Below, in pieces: positions 1-11,800 of a stretch of DNA of 64,000 nt. The stretch is from Allacma fusca (taxonomy: Eukaryota > Arthropoda > Collembola > Symphypleona > Sminthuridae). Within the stretch, counting starts at the first letter, position 1. Every line of letters starts with the position of its first letter. The notes beneath the pieces were generated by a model. It did not search any database, had not been told where the DNA came from, and saw nothing but the letters and a program-made list of their open reading frames with translations. A program made the position numbers and the translations under genes. Location of the stretch: assembly GCA_947179485.1 (NCBI GenBank), contig OX359245.1, positions 36,505,067-36,569,066 of the forward strand, read 5' to 3'.

Positions 1-1902
1 TCCAGGGAATTTTAGCATTATTTGAATGTGCAAACAATTTCTGTTCATGCACCTTGAGCCTTTACAAGTTAAATGGGTCTGTGTTGACCAGTAATTGATC
101 GTTTCTTTTTAACGGTAGGGGTAAGTTGATACAAGTGGCGGTGATTGATTCAAACTAAAAAAAAATCGTTTATTTCCTCCCTTAATATACTATTTTATAA
201 GTCAGGGTTGGCTAAATTTAGATTTCTTTGTGCTAATTGTGAGAAGAACTCAGCAGCAATTATTTTGTTTATTGCTAATATTTTATGTAAGATAGTTTTC
301 TTGGTTACGAAGGCTCTTGGGTTGCTATTGTTTCCTATTGTTTGCTATTGTTGAAAACATATTTTGTCTTATGTACATATTTGTAATCATGGTAATAAAA
401 TATCTGAGAAATTTAATCTACCAAAACACAGACTGGAGTCACAGGGATTTCATTGTGACATGGAAATATATTCATGCTTGTGCAATTGCTGGGACAATGA
501 AATCCCGGAAGTACACATTCCACGACTGATTTTGAGTACTCCCTACAGATATTTCGTCAAAGAGTTGCTTGGTGGAAATCCTCACAAGAACCTACTGGGG
601 TATGAACTGCTCTCCCAGGAGCAGTTCCGGGTTGTTGTTTCTCAGTTGGCTCGATAAATGATGGTCACTCTGCTAGTGACACAACAGTTTTCCATTGTGA
701 GCTCACCTCAATCCATTTCCCCTCAAACCAACATTTGTGGACTGAATAACGTAGATGGCAACTCGGTTGGTCAAAAACTCAATAAATGCCTTCATCGCGA
801 TCTTTAACCAGTGCCTCATTCGCCTAAAATAAGGTCAAGCCTATGGATCCCAAGGCTCTTTGCAAGCTGACGGAGCACAACAATTTAATTTTTTATGAAA
901 ATTTCAATGGAACCTGATCATTACACACAAATATACAACAGTGAGACAGAAAGAAGAGTAACTACGAAAAGATCCCTCTACGCCTTCCCGTCCCTCACAA
1001 AGCCCAGGATAAATTCTGTGAGTATCTTATAGTTTTTGATTATGCATAAATCAACTCCATAATTGAGTTTGAGTAGGAGACGCAGGCGAACATGCTGCAC
1101 AAATGCAGGGCTTACCGCAGGTTCAAACCACTTTTGACCAACAAAGCGAATAGCCCACATTTACACTTGGCAACTTGGAACTGCTCAAGCATGTAATAGT
1201 CCTAGTTTCTTTCTTATTTACACTGTTCTTATGACTAAACCATCCTTTTAATGTCCTATCCTTGTGATACTTGTGATGTGGGCGTCTGAAATGTTTATAT
1301 CCAGGGAGAACTTGCACAGCAACAAAAGACAGGGACAGAGACGAGACCGATTGCATATCATACGGATTTTTGATTATTCTCTTCTGTTTTCTATCCAACA
1401 AAAGTTGAAGTAATTATTGTAGCAAAGCCGGAAATACAAATAGCTTTTTAATAGCTACTATAAGGAGTAAAATATCCTGCTTTTAACGAATTTTTTCCGT
1501 GAAGACCCAACAACCTGCTCATCTAAAAGAGGTTTTACATAATTGAGTTAAAGGCAAACGTATATAGTGGCAGATGCGAAACATGTAGTCTTGAACTGTC
1601 CACTGGTCATTAAAAAGGTCAATATACTTGTTAATTGTCTGCAGGCAGTAAATGGGCTCATAAAATTAATGTTTCTCTGTTTTTGCTTTAGTACTTTATT
1701 CGCTCAATTAAGCTCATACTGAATTCAATTAATGTTATATAATTGCATCCAGCGTTCAAATAAATAATAATGAGGAAGCTCAATACTTATTACGAAGTCA
1801 GAATTGCTACTAAAAGAAATTTAATAAAGTCAAATGATGTGAAGTTGTGAGGATTGTGGGATTTCATTGGAAGGAGCATTGAGAGGTAAATACTCGTTTT
1901 GT
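1..1902. other. AT-rich stretch, no confident gene
   Basis: No gene is supported here. One 97-codon open frame (364-657, +) ends in a cysteine-containing, fairly polar stretch and could be the last exon of a gene that starts left of the window, but I recognise no domain and see no clear acceptor. The other open frames are short and low in complexity. A B-box-like GGTTCAAACC near 1114 has no tRNA cloverleaf around it. Confidence 0.4.
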
Positions 1903-1910
1903 CAAGTGTG

Positions 1911-4051
1911 CAGTGCTCGGCACGGGTATGGGTAATACTCGGGTAAACGGGTATGGGTACGGGTATGGGTACTACCCGGGTACGGATTTTGTGTACCCGA
2001 ACAATTCCGGGTACTACCCGGGTACACTCTGGTCGGCTTAAAATTTCGGGTACGGATACGGGTATGGGTCCAGGTACAAGGATTTCAAAATGGGTATATA
2101 CCCACCGGGTACGGGTATAATGGTGTCATTTACCCGTACCCGCGACCATTGTACCCGAGTTGGATATGTTGAGATTTGAGACAATTTGATGAATTTTATG
2201 AAAATAATGGAACTTCCGTTGGAAAATTCTGTCGGTATTTTTAGTAATTCTGAATACAGTAAAACCTGTATATAATGGCCGTTCATATAGTGGTTTCCTG
2301 TCAATATTGGTCAAATTTGGCTTCCCGGTCCCACCTCCTATCCTTTATCATAGGGAATTCCCTCCATATAATGGTTTTCTATATAGTGGTAACCTGTTCA
2401 TAGTGGTCTAATGAGCATGCCCCTTCAGTTCAAAATACAGCTTAAAGTACCTGTATATAGTGGTCAACCAGTCAGAACGAAAGGATACAACTCGCGCAAA
2501 CCCGAACCAATGACACAGCTGCTTGAGTTTAGTGCAATTAAAGGCATTTTGGGGCGTTTTTATCTCCAGCCGTTTCATACTGCATGTATTTGTACCAAAT
2601 CAAACGATGGTTCATTGACTCTATTATTAGTCCTTTGAAGTATTTAAATTAATTAATGGTTACTTTTAATCATCTTAAAAATTTATTGGTAGCTTTAAAA
2701 GATCTCAGACGATTAAATCCTCCTGAGGTAATTCGACACGAAACTTCGTCGAATAAATATTTTGACCCAATTTCTCTATGGAGAATGTCTCAAAAGATAA
2801 GATGCTCTGAAGATCACTGCAGTATTCTTCAAGATTCCCTTGCAAAGTTGAAAATTCGAAGTCTCAAGCAGAAGTAAATTAGTGAATATTTTTAAAGTGT
2901 AAAATTGCTGGTTGTCAATAACGTATATGCAATTCAAGCTGTCGGATTCCTGCTCGTATGCCTAGATTTGTATGTGTTTATATAGTGACTTTTGACCACT
3001 ATATACTTATACAGTGGTCCCTGTCTATAGTGGTCAAATTTCGGCGTCCCTCGGAAAACCATTATATACAGGTTTTACTGTACATATAGCTTATTGTTAA
3101 TACCCTTTTAACCTTACAACATGCAGTAACTGTATTTCAGACTGTGTTGCTAAAATATATATTTATATCTATAATATATATTTTTAGGGAAACAGGTTTT
3201 AGGAAGAATAATTAATAAACAGACGAGGAATAATATCAAAATAGAAGTGGAGAATAGGATTCAACAAAATTTTATACAAAACGTCTTCATAATGTAGTAA
3301 TTTGTTACTAATTGCATAAATAGTCTGATTGACACGTATGCACATGATACTTCATTAGCCACAATTATTACAATTTAAAAATTAGAGTTCCGATGAGTTG
3401 GATGGCAAGATATTTTTGTAATTGGTAGTTGATTAGGAAAAGGCGGATATTTGTAACAAGATTTTAATGAGTTACATGTACACAGAACTACTGAGATGAG
3501 AAAATTAATTTAAAAGGCCGAATAAATCAAAAAGTGAAAAATCGAGTAGCCAAGTCCCAAGCCAAAAATGCATGTACATATGGACTGGGTGCTACTGTAT
3601 AAAATACTTCGCCCATCAGCCCATAAACAATCAAATGGGGATAATTTTACTTCTAATCAAAAACGCTTATAGTTTTCTACTCTTCAATAAAAATATACAA
3701 TGTCAAATACCTCTCTAGCTAGTCAAAATTACCCACTCAGGTGTCATACATTATTACATATAACGTACTATGTATTACATTAAAACAAATCTGGATAAAG
3801 TACCCGGGTACGAGTACGGGTACGACACTGAGATACCCGAGTATGGGTACAATTTTCGCGTATTTTCGGGTACGGGTACAATACGGGTACAGGTACATGG
3901 ATTGAGATTACATTGCGGGTACGGGTACGAAAAATTTGTACCCAGATACTCGGGTATGGGTACGGGTATAGATACCAGATATTGAAATACCCGCACTTGG
4001 GGTACGGATACGGGTACGGGTACCGATTTTTCGTACCCGTGCCGAGCACTG
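1911..4051. mobile_element. Non-autonomous hAT element, 2141 bp, with nested pogo-like insertion
   Basis: The ends are perfect 19-bp inverted repeats (CAGTGCTCGGCACGGGTA and one more base), and the element is flanked by the exact 8-bp duplication CAAGTGTG at 1903-1910 and 4052-4059. An 8-bp duplication with CAGTG ends is typical of hAT transposons. Both subterminal regions (about 1920-2155 and 3800-4040) are packed with GGGTAC/GGGTAT motifs, in mostly opposite orientation at the two ends. These may be transposase-binding arrays; that is inference. No intact transposase is seen. A second element sits inside at 2257-3080. About 60 bp of the interior (near 3097-3160) recurs at 56886-56947. Confidence 0.9.
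2257..3080. mobile_element. Pogo/Tigger-like MITE nested in the hAT element, 824 bp
   Basis: The 22-bp ends (CAGTAAAACCTGTATATAATGG at the left, its complement at the right) are inverted and flanked by TA on both sides (2255-2256 and 3081-3082), as in pogo-type Tc1/mariner elements. Subterminal motifs such as ATAGTGGT recur at both ends. Inside are only short open frames (for example 2656-2877, 73 codons) that I cannot match to a transposase, so it is probably an internally deleted copy. It must be younger than the surrounding hAT element. Confidence 0.85.
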
Positions 4052-4059
4052 CAAGTGTG

Positions 4060-5322
4060 TACTTTATTTAAAGGTGCTCATATGCAAAGGGTCCTCAATA
4101 ACCTTTGCAAATATATAGGTTCACCAAGTTCTAATCATGCTAAATAGTTGTAGAAGGAAATTTATTGTGCAGAATTTTTTTTTATGGGTAGGAAGGATAA
4201 GTCAACAAATACAAAAGTTATAACTTGAAAGCAAAAAGAACTTCAAAAATCAATTTTATAAGGCATTTGAACATTCCAAAATTCGTCCAGTCTTTGAGGA
4301 ATTGACGGGAGCAGTTTCTCAAATCCACGATAGTGTAATTTTTCATGTCTTCCATTCATGTAAATGATCCCTTTGTGCTTGTTACTCCTTCTGGCCGTTG
4401 TTGTTGGGAAATTTCTGAATTAGAAGATCCTCGACGTTAAATTTCAAGAATCCCAAGCGCTCAAAGGAATTTAAATTAAGGTGTGTTTCCAATTCATTCC
4501 TAATTCCTGAAAAAAATCAATTCTATTGTCTAACAGAAGTTTCTGAATGGTTTTGGCTTTTATGTAGGGGTCAGGTGCACTCCTGCGTTGATTGCAGATC
4601 TCCAATAAAATTTTGAACAAAAAATTACTTTCCACAATTTTGCAGCATGATCAGATTTTGAAGTAGATACCCAAACGTGCCAGAGTTATTTAGCAACTTG
4701 TGTTCATTTAATAGAGCATCATTATTAAACCAATACAGTTTTACGCAAAACCATTTTGCCCCAAATATCCCTGAATCATTTGGTTTCCTCTGAACGGAAA
4801 TGTTTACTGGATTTACGTCCACAGTAATTATACAGGAAAACTCATGAATTGAACAACAGCTGTCAATTCTGTTGGAATAAATAGTTTCCGAAAATAAGGA
4901 AAATTTCACCCCAATAAATATTCATTTAACCAGGGCACTATAATTAATTACGAAATTTTCAGCAAAAGCCTCTCAGCTAGAGAGTTAACCTTTATTAAAA
5001 CATTTTAATATTTACCTGGTGAGTCCCCCCTTCCGACAGATGCTTAATAATAGCAGTAGGCTTAGGCTTGATTTCCCTGACGTTAGGAAGGACACATGTT
5101 TTCATTGAGGTAAATAGAGACGAGCACATTGGAATATTTTTCTTCCTATGGAGAAATGCTCTTATAAGAAAGTCCTTATTTCTTCAGGCGAGAGTACACA
5201 GTATGTCAATCGCACGGGTGTGAGTAGGTATTTGAGCCTATGACGCTCTGCGGAACAGATGAAAAATTCCGTTACTACGTCGTTCCTAAAATAATTAAAA
5301 GGATACCCATATTTTGAGCTGT
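4060..5322 (-). other. Possible decayed minus-strand gene, unassigned
   Basis: Between about 4232 and 5100 the minus strand holds several coding-like blocks: an 81-codon stretch near 4625-4870, a block that reads on through an acceptor-like site near 4588, and two frames near 4405-4530 and 4233-4400 that would join only with a frameshift. A block near 5000-5090 starts with ATG and ends at a good donor, but its phase does not fit the next block. Composition looks protein-like, but I recognise no domain. It may be a pseudogene or chance. Confidence 0.25.
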
Positions 5323-5330
5323 CCCAGAAT

Positions 5331-6052
5331 TAGAGATTCTGCCGGGGACAGGGACGTCCCGTCGGGACACTGGACGGACCGGGACGGGACATCCCCGGGG
5401 ACAGAAAAAAATTGTCCCCATTATATTCGGGATGGGACGGGGACCAACAAAATTGTCCCCATTATATTCGGGAACGGGAACAAAAAAAGTTTTCCCCTTT
5501 ATACTATTCGGGACGGGACGGGAACAAAAAACGTTTTCCCCTTAATATTCGGGACGGGACGGGGACAAAAAAATTTTTACCCATAATATTCGGAACAGGA
5601 CATTTTGGGTCTTCTTTTTGGTCGTCTGTATAACGGGACGGGACGAGGATAACGTTTCAGCTTTAATTCTCATGAGTAAACTATTCTGTGAGCACTGTTT
5701 CACCGAAAGTAAGACATTCGATTTTAGGTTGTAGAAAATGAAGCTTGTTGCTCAAAAAGTTAAGGAAGAATCTTGGAGCTACGTTGTTTTTGGTACAAAT
5801 ATTTTTTGTGCGAAATTTTCCTCATGTTCCGATTTTCGGTATGAGAATGTCGACAACTGTTTTTAGTATCTATGTATTTATCGGGACGGTACAGGAATTT
5901 TGTTCACATGCCCCCATTTTCGGGACCGGAGACAATGTTTTTTAAAAATTTTGGGGACAGGAAGGGAACAAGATTTTTGTCCCCATGTCCCGACTTTTGG
6001 GACGGGACGGGACGGGGACGGGACAAGAATTTTGTCCCCAACAGAAGCTCTA
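5331..6052. mobile_element. Non-autonomous hAT element, 722 bp, GGGAC-rich
   Basis: Inverted ends (left TAGAGATTCTGCCGGGGACA; right end complement TAGAGCTTCTGTTGGGGACA, 17 of 20 identical) are flanked by the exact 8-bp duplication CCCAGAAT at 5323-5330 and 6053-6060. The body consists largely of GGGACGGGAC-type arrays at both ends, alternating with TTGTCCCC or TTTTCCCC. Open frames inside are products of the array. No transposase is present. It is a different family from the element at 1911-4051 but has the same design. Confidence 0.9.
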
Positions 6053-6060
6053 CCCAGAAT

Positions 6061-8806
6061 AATTAATACTCAACATGTGTGTGATCCCTCATTCCCTCCC
6101 CTACTAGAGCTGTTGACAAAGGGAACAAAAATGTTTATCACAGCAAATAATTAAATGCAATTCTTGGATAGAGAACATTTCCCACAATACTCTCTGTACG
6201 GAAATCACGTTGTCCTAAGGTCCTGATCCTTTTTCTCGGAGCCGTGTTAACACCTTTACATGTGTTATTCCTTCATAGCCTTACTCCTCGTATACTGCTG
6301 TCGATCGAATCGAAGTTTCAAAACCGCCAGGTTGCACTCAAGGATAAAAACTAATTAACCTAGAAATTCATGCAAAAATATATCAACTTTTTATAATTCC
6401 GAACTCATGGAATCTAACTTGACAAAAACATTCGACATGCTAATTTTATTACACATGTACGTCAGCATAAGTCTTTACTGTATCACTCATAGAATCAAAA
6501 GCTATTAGTTTTTTGCCAGATATATCAACATATGTGACCAATAATGAGAATTTACTTTATACATAGGTGAAATATATTCTGATTGTGAGACATTCCGATT
6601 TACCCCAATGCTATGTAATTCCCCTCCTTGTACAAATTTCAAGCAAGTTCAATGGAACTTATAAATAAAGTGCACTTTATTTTAATTACACGGAAGTCAA
6701 ATGTTCAGGAGTTCAATTTGACGGAACTAATTTAAATTTCAAAATAAAATTCGAGTCCTAAACTTGATTTTTTAAAACTTAAAAAGAGGTTTCCAAATAG
6801 AATCTAGCTTGGACATATATGTACGTAATTAACTATATATACAGCTGATTATGAGTAAAATTGAGTTAAGCGTGATCCAAAGTGAAACCGACGGTGGGTA
6901 CAGACGATCCCTTTGAGACAACCTTAAAAAAATTGCTTAATTTACATTCTTCCGTTTACTGCAAGCCTAATATGCTTCTTTTATTTTAGCACACATGAGC
7001 ATACAAAATTAATTTGGCATCCAAGGACTTCTTAGAAAGACATTGCATCGTGTTGAAAATCCTTATAACAACACTATCTACATGTGCACACATTACTGGG
7101 AATAGTTTTGATACAATGTCAATATCCCGAGTATGTGAAACCCAATCAAGTCACATTTCAAATGTGCATGATAAAATTCTGAAGACATCAATGCTCAACG
7201 TCTCATGAATAAATATGATTCTGCGTATTGTAGTGAAAGTAATTAAGGGAAATATCTCAAGAGTGAAACCAGGACAAAGGGATTTGACCCTGTCAAACAT
7301 TGCATGTATATTTTATTTTGAAGTAATTATAATTATATCTAACAAATACAAGAATATACATAGTTGATGTTACACATTACTTTTGAAGATGGGCCATTGA
7401 TTTCCAGTAAGTAAAGGATTTTGATATTCTGAGCTGGCGCTTGAAGTTATCCGTGCTTTCAAAATTCAAAGCAAATTTTAGATTTGTATGAATTGATATA
7501 ATTGGAAAGATTTTCTGATTCACGGATACAATTTCCGGCTTCATTTATGTTATACACGTGTAATTATATTGACCTCACTATTAGTACTGTAGAATTTATT
7601 TTACAAGATCTCTTTGTGACAATGTGTAGCTTTTCTGAGAAATGTTGAGCCATTCTTGCATGACTTAGTGTGTAAAATGTGGGACCTTGGACGGAATTTT
7701 TTACAAGCGCTTGTGTAAGTACATACAACAAATACAATGTGCAAAAACGTATCAACAAAAGCATATTTTTTAAGAATAAATTATTTTCAATATTCCCTTT
7801 ACCACACTTTTTCCCTTTAAATAATAACATACTCGTACATTTGTGTAAAATTTTATTATAGTGAAAGTATGAAAGCAGTTATTTCAATAATTATATACGG
7901 TGTAGTAAGCAATAATGCATTTGTAGACGGTCTTAATTCTAGAGAATATACTCACATTCCATGTTCCTGCTTCCTCCGTACTCATAGATTTTGAATATCA
8001 ACCTAACCACTGGGACCAGGAAGTTCCCTACTTCAGTTTCGCTGTGTTTTATGTATGCTCAAAATTGTACACGATAGCATATTTTAGATGGAGAGGGAAT
8101 ATGACAAATATCATTGTATTTAAAATCAAAGCACTCCACATGATTGTGCTTTCAATGAAAACTGCATTTACTATTTAATTAATTACAGTACGCCTGTAAT
8201 TCCATTAGCTTTTGTTTTCCACTTGGTTCAATGTGTGTCTATAGTAGAAAATAAATATTGGCTTATTTTGTTTTGACACCAAAATTCATCTGGACTTTAT
8301 TTTGCTTTTATAATCCGAAATTCAATTAGACTGTAGATATATTGCTTGAAATTCTACATACGTCATTTTAATTTTGCCTCTTCATGGGTTAGGTTGATAT
8401 TAAATCTAATGTACGAAAACCTGCAAGGCGGAAGTAGTAATGCCCAGATAGAATATTTTGACCAGGACGATGAAAATGCGACTGCTTGGGGATAAATCAC
8501 AGGAGGAATAAAAGTAGTTCAAAGGATGCGCGGGTCCGGAGAAAGTAGTTAGCTCTGGAACAAAACGGAACCTTCACCTTCCTCTCTCTGCCCTTCTATT
8601 GACAGAAAAAGACTCGTTATCAGCCCTGAAAGACTTTGTGACTTAGATTTTGATCCCCTTTCCATTTCCTCAGATTGTGTGAGGGGAAACACTGTCATTA
8701 GTGGAAAAGCTGGCGTGAAAGGTTTTCCAGGGTAATTTCAGCCCTATCCAAGTTATTCATAATAAGACTGTGTAATAAAATCGGTCAAGTTTTTTAGCTT
8801 TGAAAG
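6061..8806. other. Intergenic, 5' flank of the GPCR gene
   Basis: AT-rich sequence with no open frame over 90 codons and no recognisable domain. The last few hundred bases (about 8400-8806) should contain the promoter and 5' untranslated region of the receptor gene, but I see no distinct core promoter motif. Confidence 0.4.
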
Positions 8807-11800
8807 ATGTCCCATTCAGTAGACAATTCCAGTAGCTTCACATCAACAGTCAGTCCAGATATGTTCAGTGGTCTCAACCTTTCAAATTTTCAGAGAGCTC
8901 AGATTGTTGGGATGAGTAAACTTGGAATAGCATGTCTCGTGGACGGTTGGAGAAAGGAGCTGAAAAAACCAATTCATGGTAATTATCTATAACTTTCATT
9001 AAATGTTTTTGTAAAAATCCTGGATATCCGTAATAAAGCATCTGTGTAAAAATTCTATCTTGAATTGCAGCATACTTTTCTATAAGAGATTTATTTATAA
9101 GAGCGTATCTTCGCGGGTAACATTAACGTGGGTTACACTCTTTGGACTCGTTTGCGTTTACCCCAATGTAATTTTTGTAATTTTTACTTGATCTTTAAAA
9201 AATCACTCTGTGCATTTTGCACGTGGAGTTTTACACTCCTATATGAGATGAGTTTTTAATGTTCTCAGGGATCGAGTTATGGTCATTGTATAGATGAAAA
9301 ATAAGATTGAACGTCTGATCCTTTTAGTATTGTTGTCAAAGAGAAAGTCCACTGTTTAGAAAGAGACTATGTAATTACCTGCTGATAAATGTACTCTTAG
9401 CTTATAGAGCATCCGATAGGAAGAAATGGATCATTTTTATATGGTTTATATTTTTAGCATGTGAATAAATATTTCCGTAAACTTGGGGGAAACGTAGGAC
9501 AAGTGTTCATAGTCAGCAGATTAGTGCACAAACCAATACCATTTGTACAACAACAAGTACTGAAGTAATTCTGGTAGATTATGTTTTTTACATATAACAA
9601 TGCATCGTCACATGTCAAATATGTATGTTAATGTTATACATACTCATACTAGTTTCTTAGGAATAAAATAAAATACTGGAGGATACGGAAGCATTTCGGG
9701 CATAATAGTTGACATCCTCAGCTCGCTATGTGAATGCATACAATGAGCTTCAAAGTAAAATACCAGCTCCAAGGGTATGTCAAAAGTAATTTGCTTCAAT
9801 AGAAAAACCTCTGTGACAATGGTCCCTGTAATAAAAACAATGTGATTGTAGCAGTTTGTGGATTAATTATTTATAAATTGTTCAAGCATTGTTTATCGAC
9901 TTAATTTTGAAAACAGATTTAAAATAGAATGCTTAGTCTTGTATAATTCATAATTTATTCGTAGGTAAATTCTGTAATGTCCTTTGGGACGGTCTGAATT
10001 GCTGGCCAGCAGCCCTGCCCAACGAAACTGTTGGCATTCCCTGCTCGCAAATAGCCTCGAGCCATTTCGCTCTTCATCAAACCTTCCTTGAGGGCCTAAC
10101 GGGGTCAGCATTTAGGGTTTGCTCCCAGGACGGAGTCTGGGTTAATGGCTACTCCAACTATTCCAGCTGCACTCGACAAATCAAGGAATCAATGCTGGTA
10201 AGAACAATTTATTTGTTGTGTGAACCCCAATATAAAATTAAATTAAATGTTCTTTGACTCTGGGACGCAGTCAAAGTAGGTTTTGAGATGTAGGAAATGA
10301 AGTTATATTTTGATTATAGTACAATATCAGCTGGTTTTGTTGTAAAATGCATTATTTTTGTGCATGCTTTCTTTATAAAAGGTAAATAGTATTAATTGGG
10401 GCTGTAATACCTACTGCCAGGTGTTGGATTTTTGTAAATCTCCCTGGAAGATAATTTTTGATTTTACCTGCTGACCCCTGGTGGGAAGTTCAAAAATCCC
10501 CGTTGACAAAGCATTTTCCCTATCAAACGTCCTTACATTAAAATATCCCTTTTAAATAAAAGGCCAATTAAATTCAAAATCCCTGTTTACAGAGCAAATT
10601 TTTCTCAAAAGCGTCAACATTTTTCAATTTCGTGCTATTAAAGTTCAACCAATTTCAAATCATTAATCATTAAAAAATGCCATTCAATGACATTTTGTCT
10701 GCCTGAATTATTTCCGTCAGAAAATGGTTTGCCCCTGGAAGAATCTCCCCGTCTTCTCACAAAGATCTGACCCCTGCCAACTGCAGTATGCAAGTTACTC
10801 AAATACGTTAACATTAGACATGTCAACTACGGTATCGTAGTACGGTAATACCGTAATTACCGTACAAAATTGAGGTACGGTTTAGCTACGATAATTCTCG
10901 GTTTTTTGAAGCGATATCGTAACTTCGTAGGATATCGTCAATCTAGCGGAAGGCTCATAAAATTGTGGTGTTGCCCTCTACAAACCATGCCCAGAGCTCA
11001 AGCAACAATATTAAATCCTAAGCCAAGTCTCTGGATATCTTTGTTGATGAAAGTATGCGTATGGTACGTCCTGAATGAATACATACTACACTGTATGAAG
11101 TGTACGAACATACGTGCATGCCCTGAAAAGCCGTTGCTGGTTCTGTTCATTTAATCACTATCTTACTCATGCCATAACAGCCTCTGTAGCAATTGTCGTA
11201 CAATTAGCGCCTATGAATTCACATACTCGAATATTCAATAAAAAAGTCAAACTCAAAAATGAAAGAAATTCGTTCGATAATAAAGACCGTGTGTCTAGTA
11301 ATTCAAGTGTTTCGAGTCATTTTTTCAGACGGTCTGACGGCTTGATGGCACTTTGCCTGTTATGTGAAAGAGATGGGTGGCCTCTCCCTATAATATAAGT
11401 ACGACCGAATTCGGTAAAGTTTTAGTTTAGGAAAAATTACTAGAAGATAGACCGAAGAATTCAGTACCGTTTTCTATATTTTAAGATTTTGATATTTTTC
11501 ATACGAATCAAAAAAAGCAAATTAACTTATTATATAAGGAATTTCTGAACATTTAATACTCTAACATTAATTGCCATAAAAGAAGCTAAACTGATTGTTG
11601 AATAATTATGTTGGGTTTTTTACTTCATATCTTTACACACATACCTTAAAAATCTACTTATATTCATGTTTTTCCCATAATCGGATTAATTTACGATACC
11701 GTACCTTAAAAATATTACAGGAGTTTTTCCACTTTACGATAACGGTAATTATTACGGTATTTTAAACAAGAACGGTATGAACATGTTAACTTAACATGTC

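Noticed and set aside
1100..1180. tRNA-like B-box GGTTCAAACC
   Set aside because: No A-box at the proper distance and no cloverleaf could be built by eye.
3770..4049. Overlapping open frames rich in Tyr, Pro and Gly on both strands
   Set aside because: They are translations of the GGGTAC subterminal array of the hAT element, not genes.
5314..6154. Several open frames rich in Gly, Asp and Thr
   Set aside because: They arise from the GGGACGGGAC array of the element at 5331-6052.
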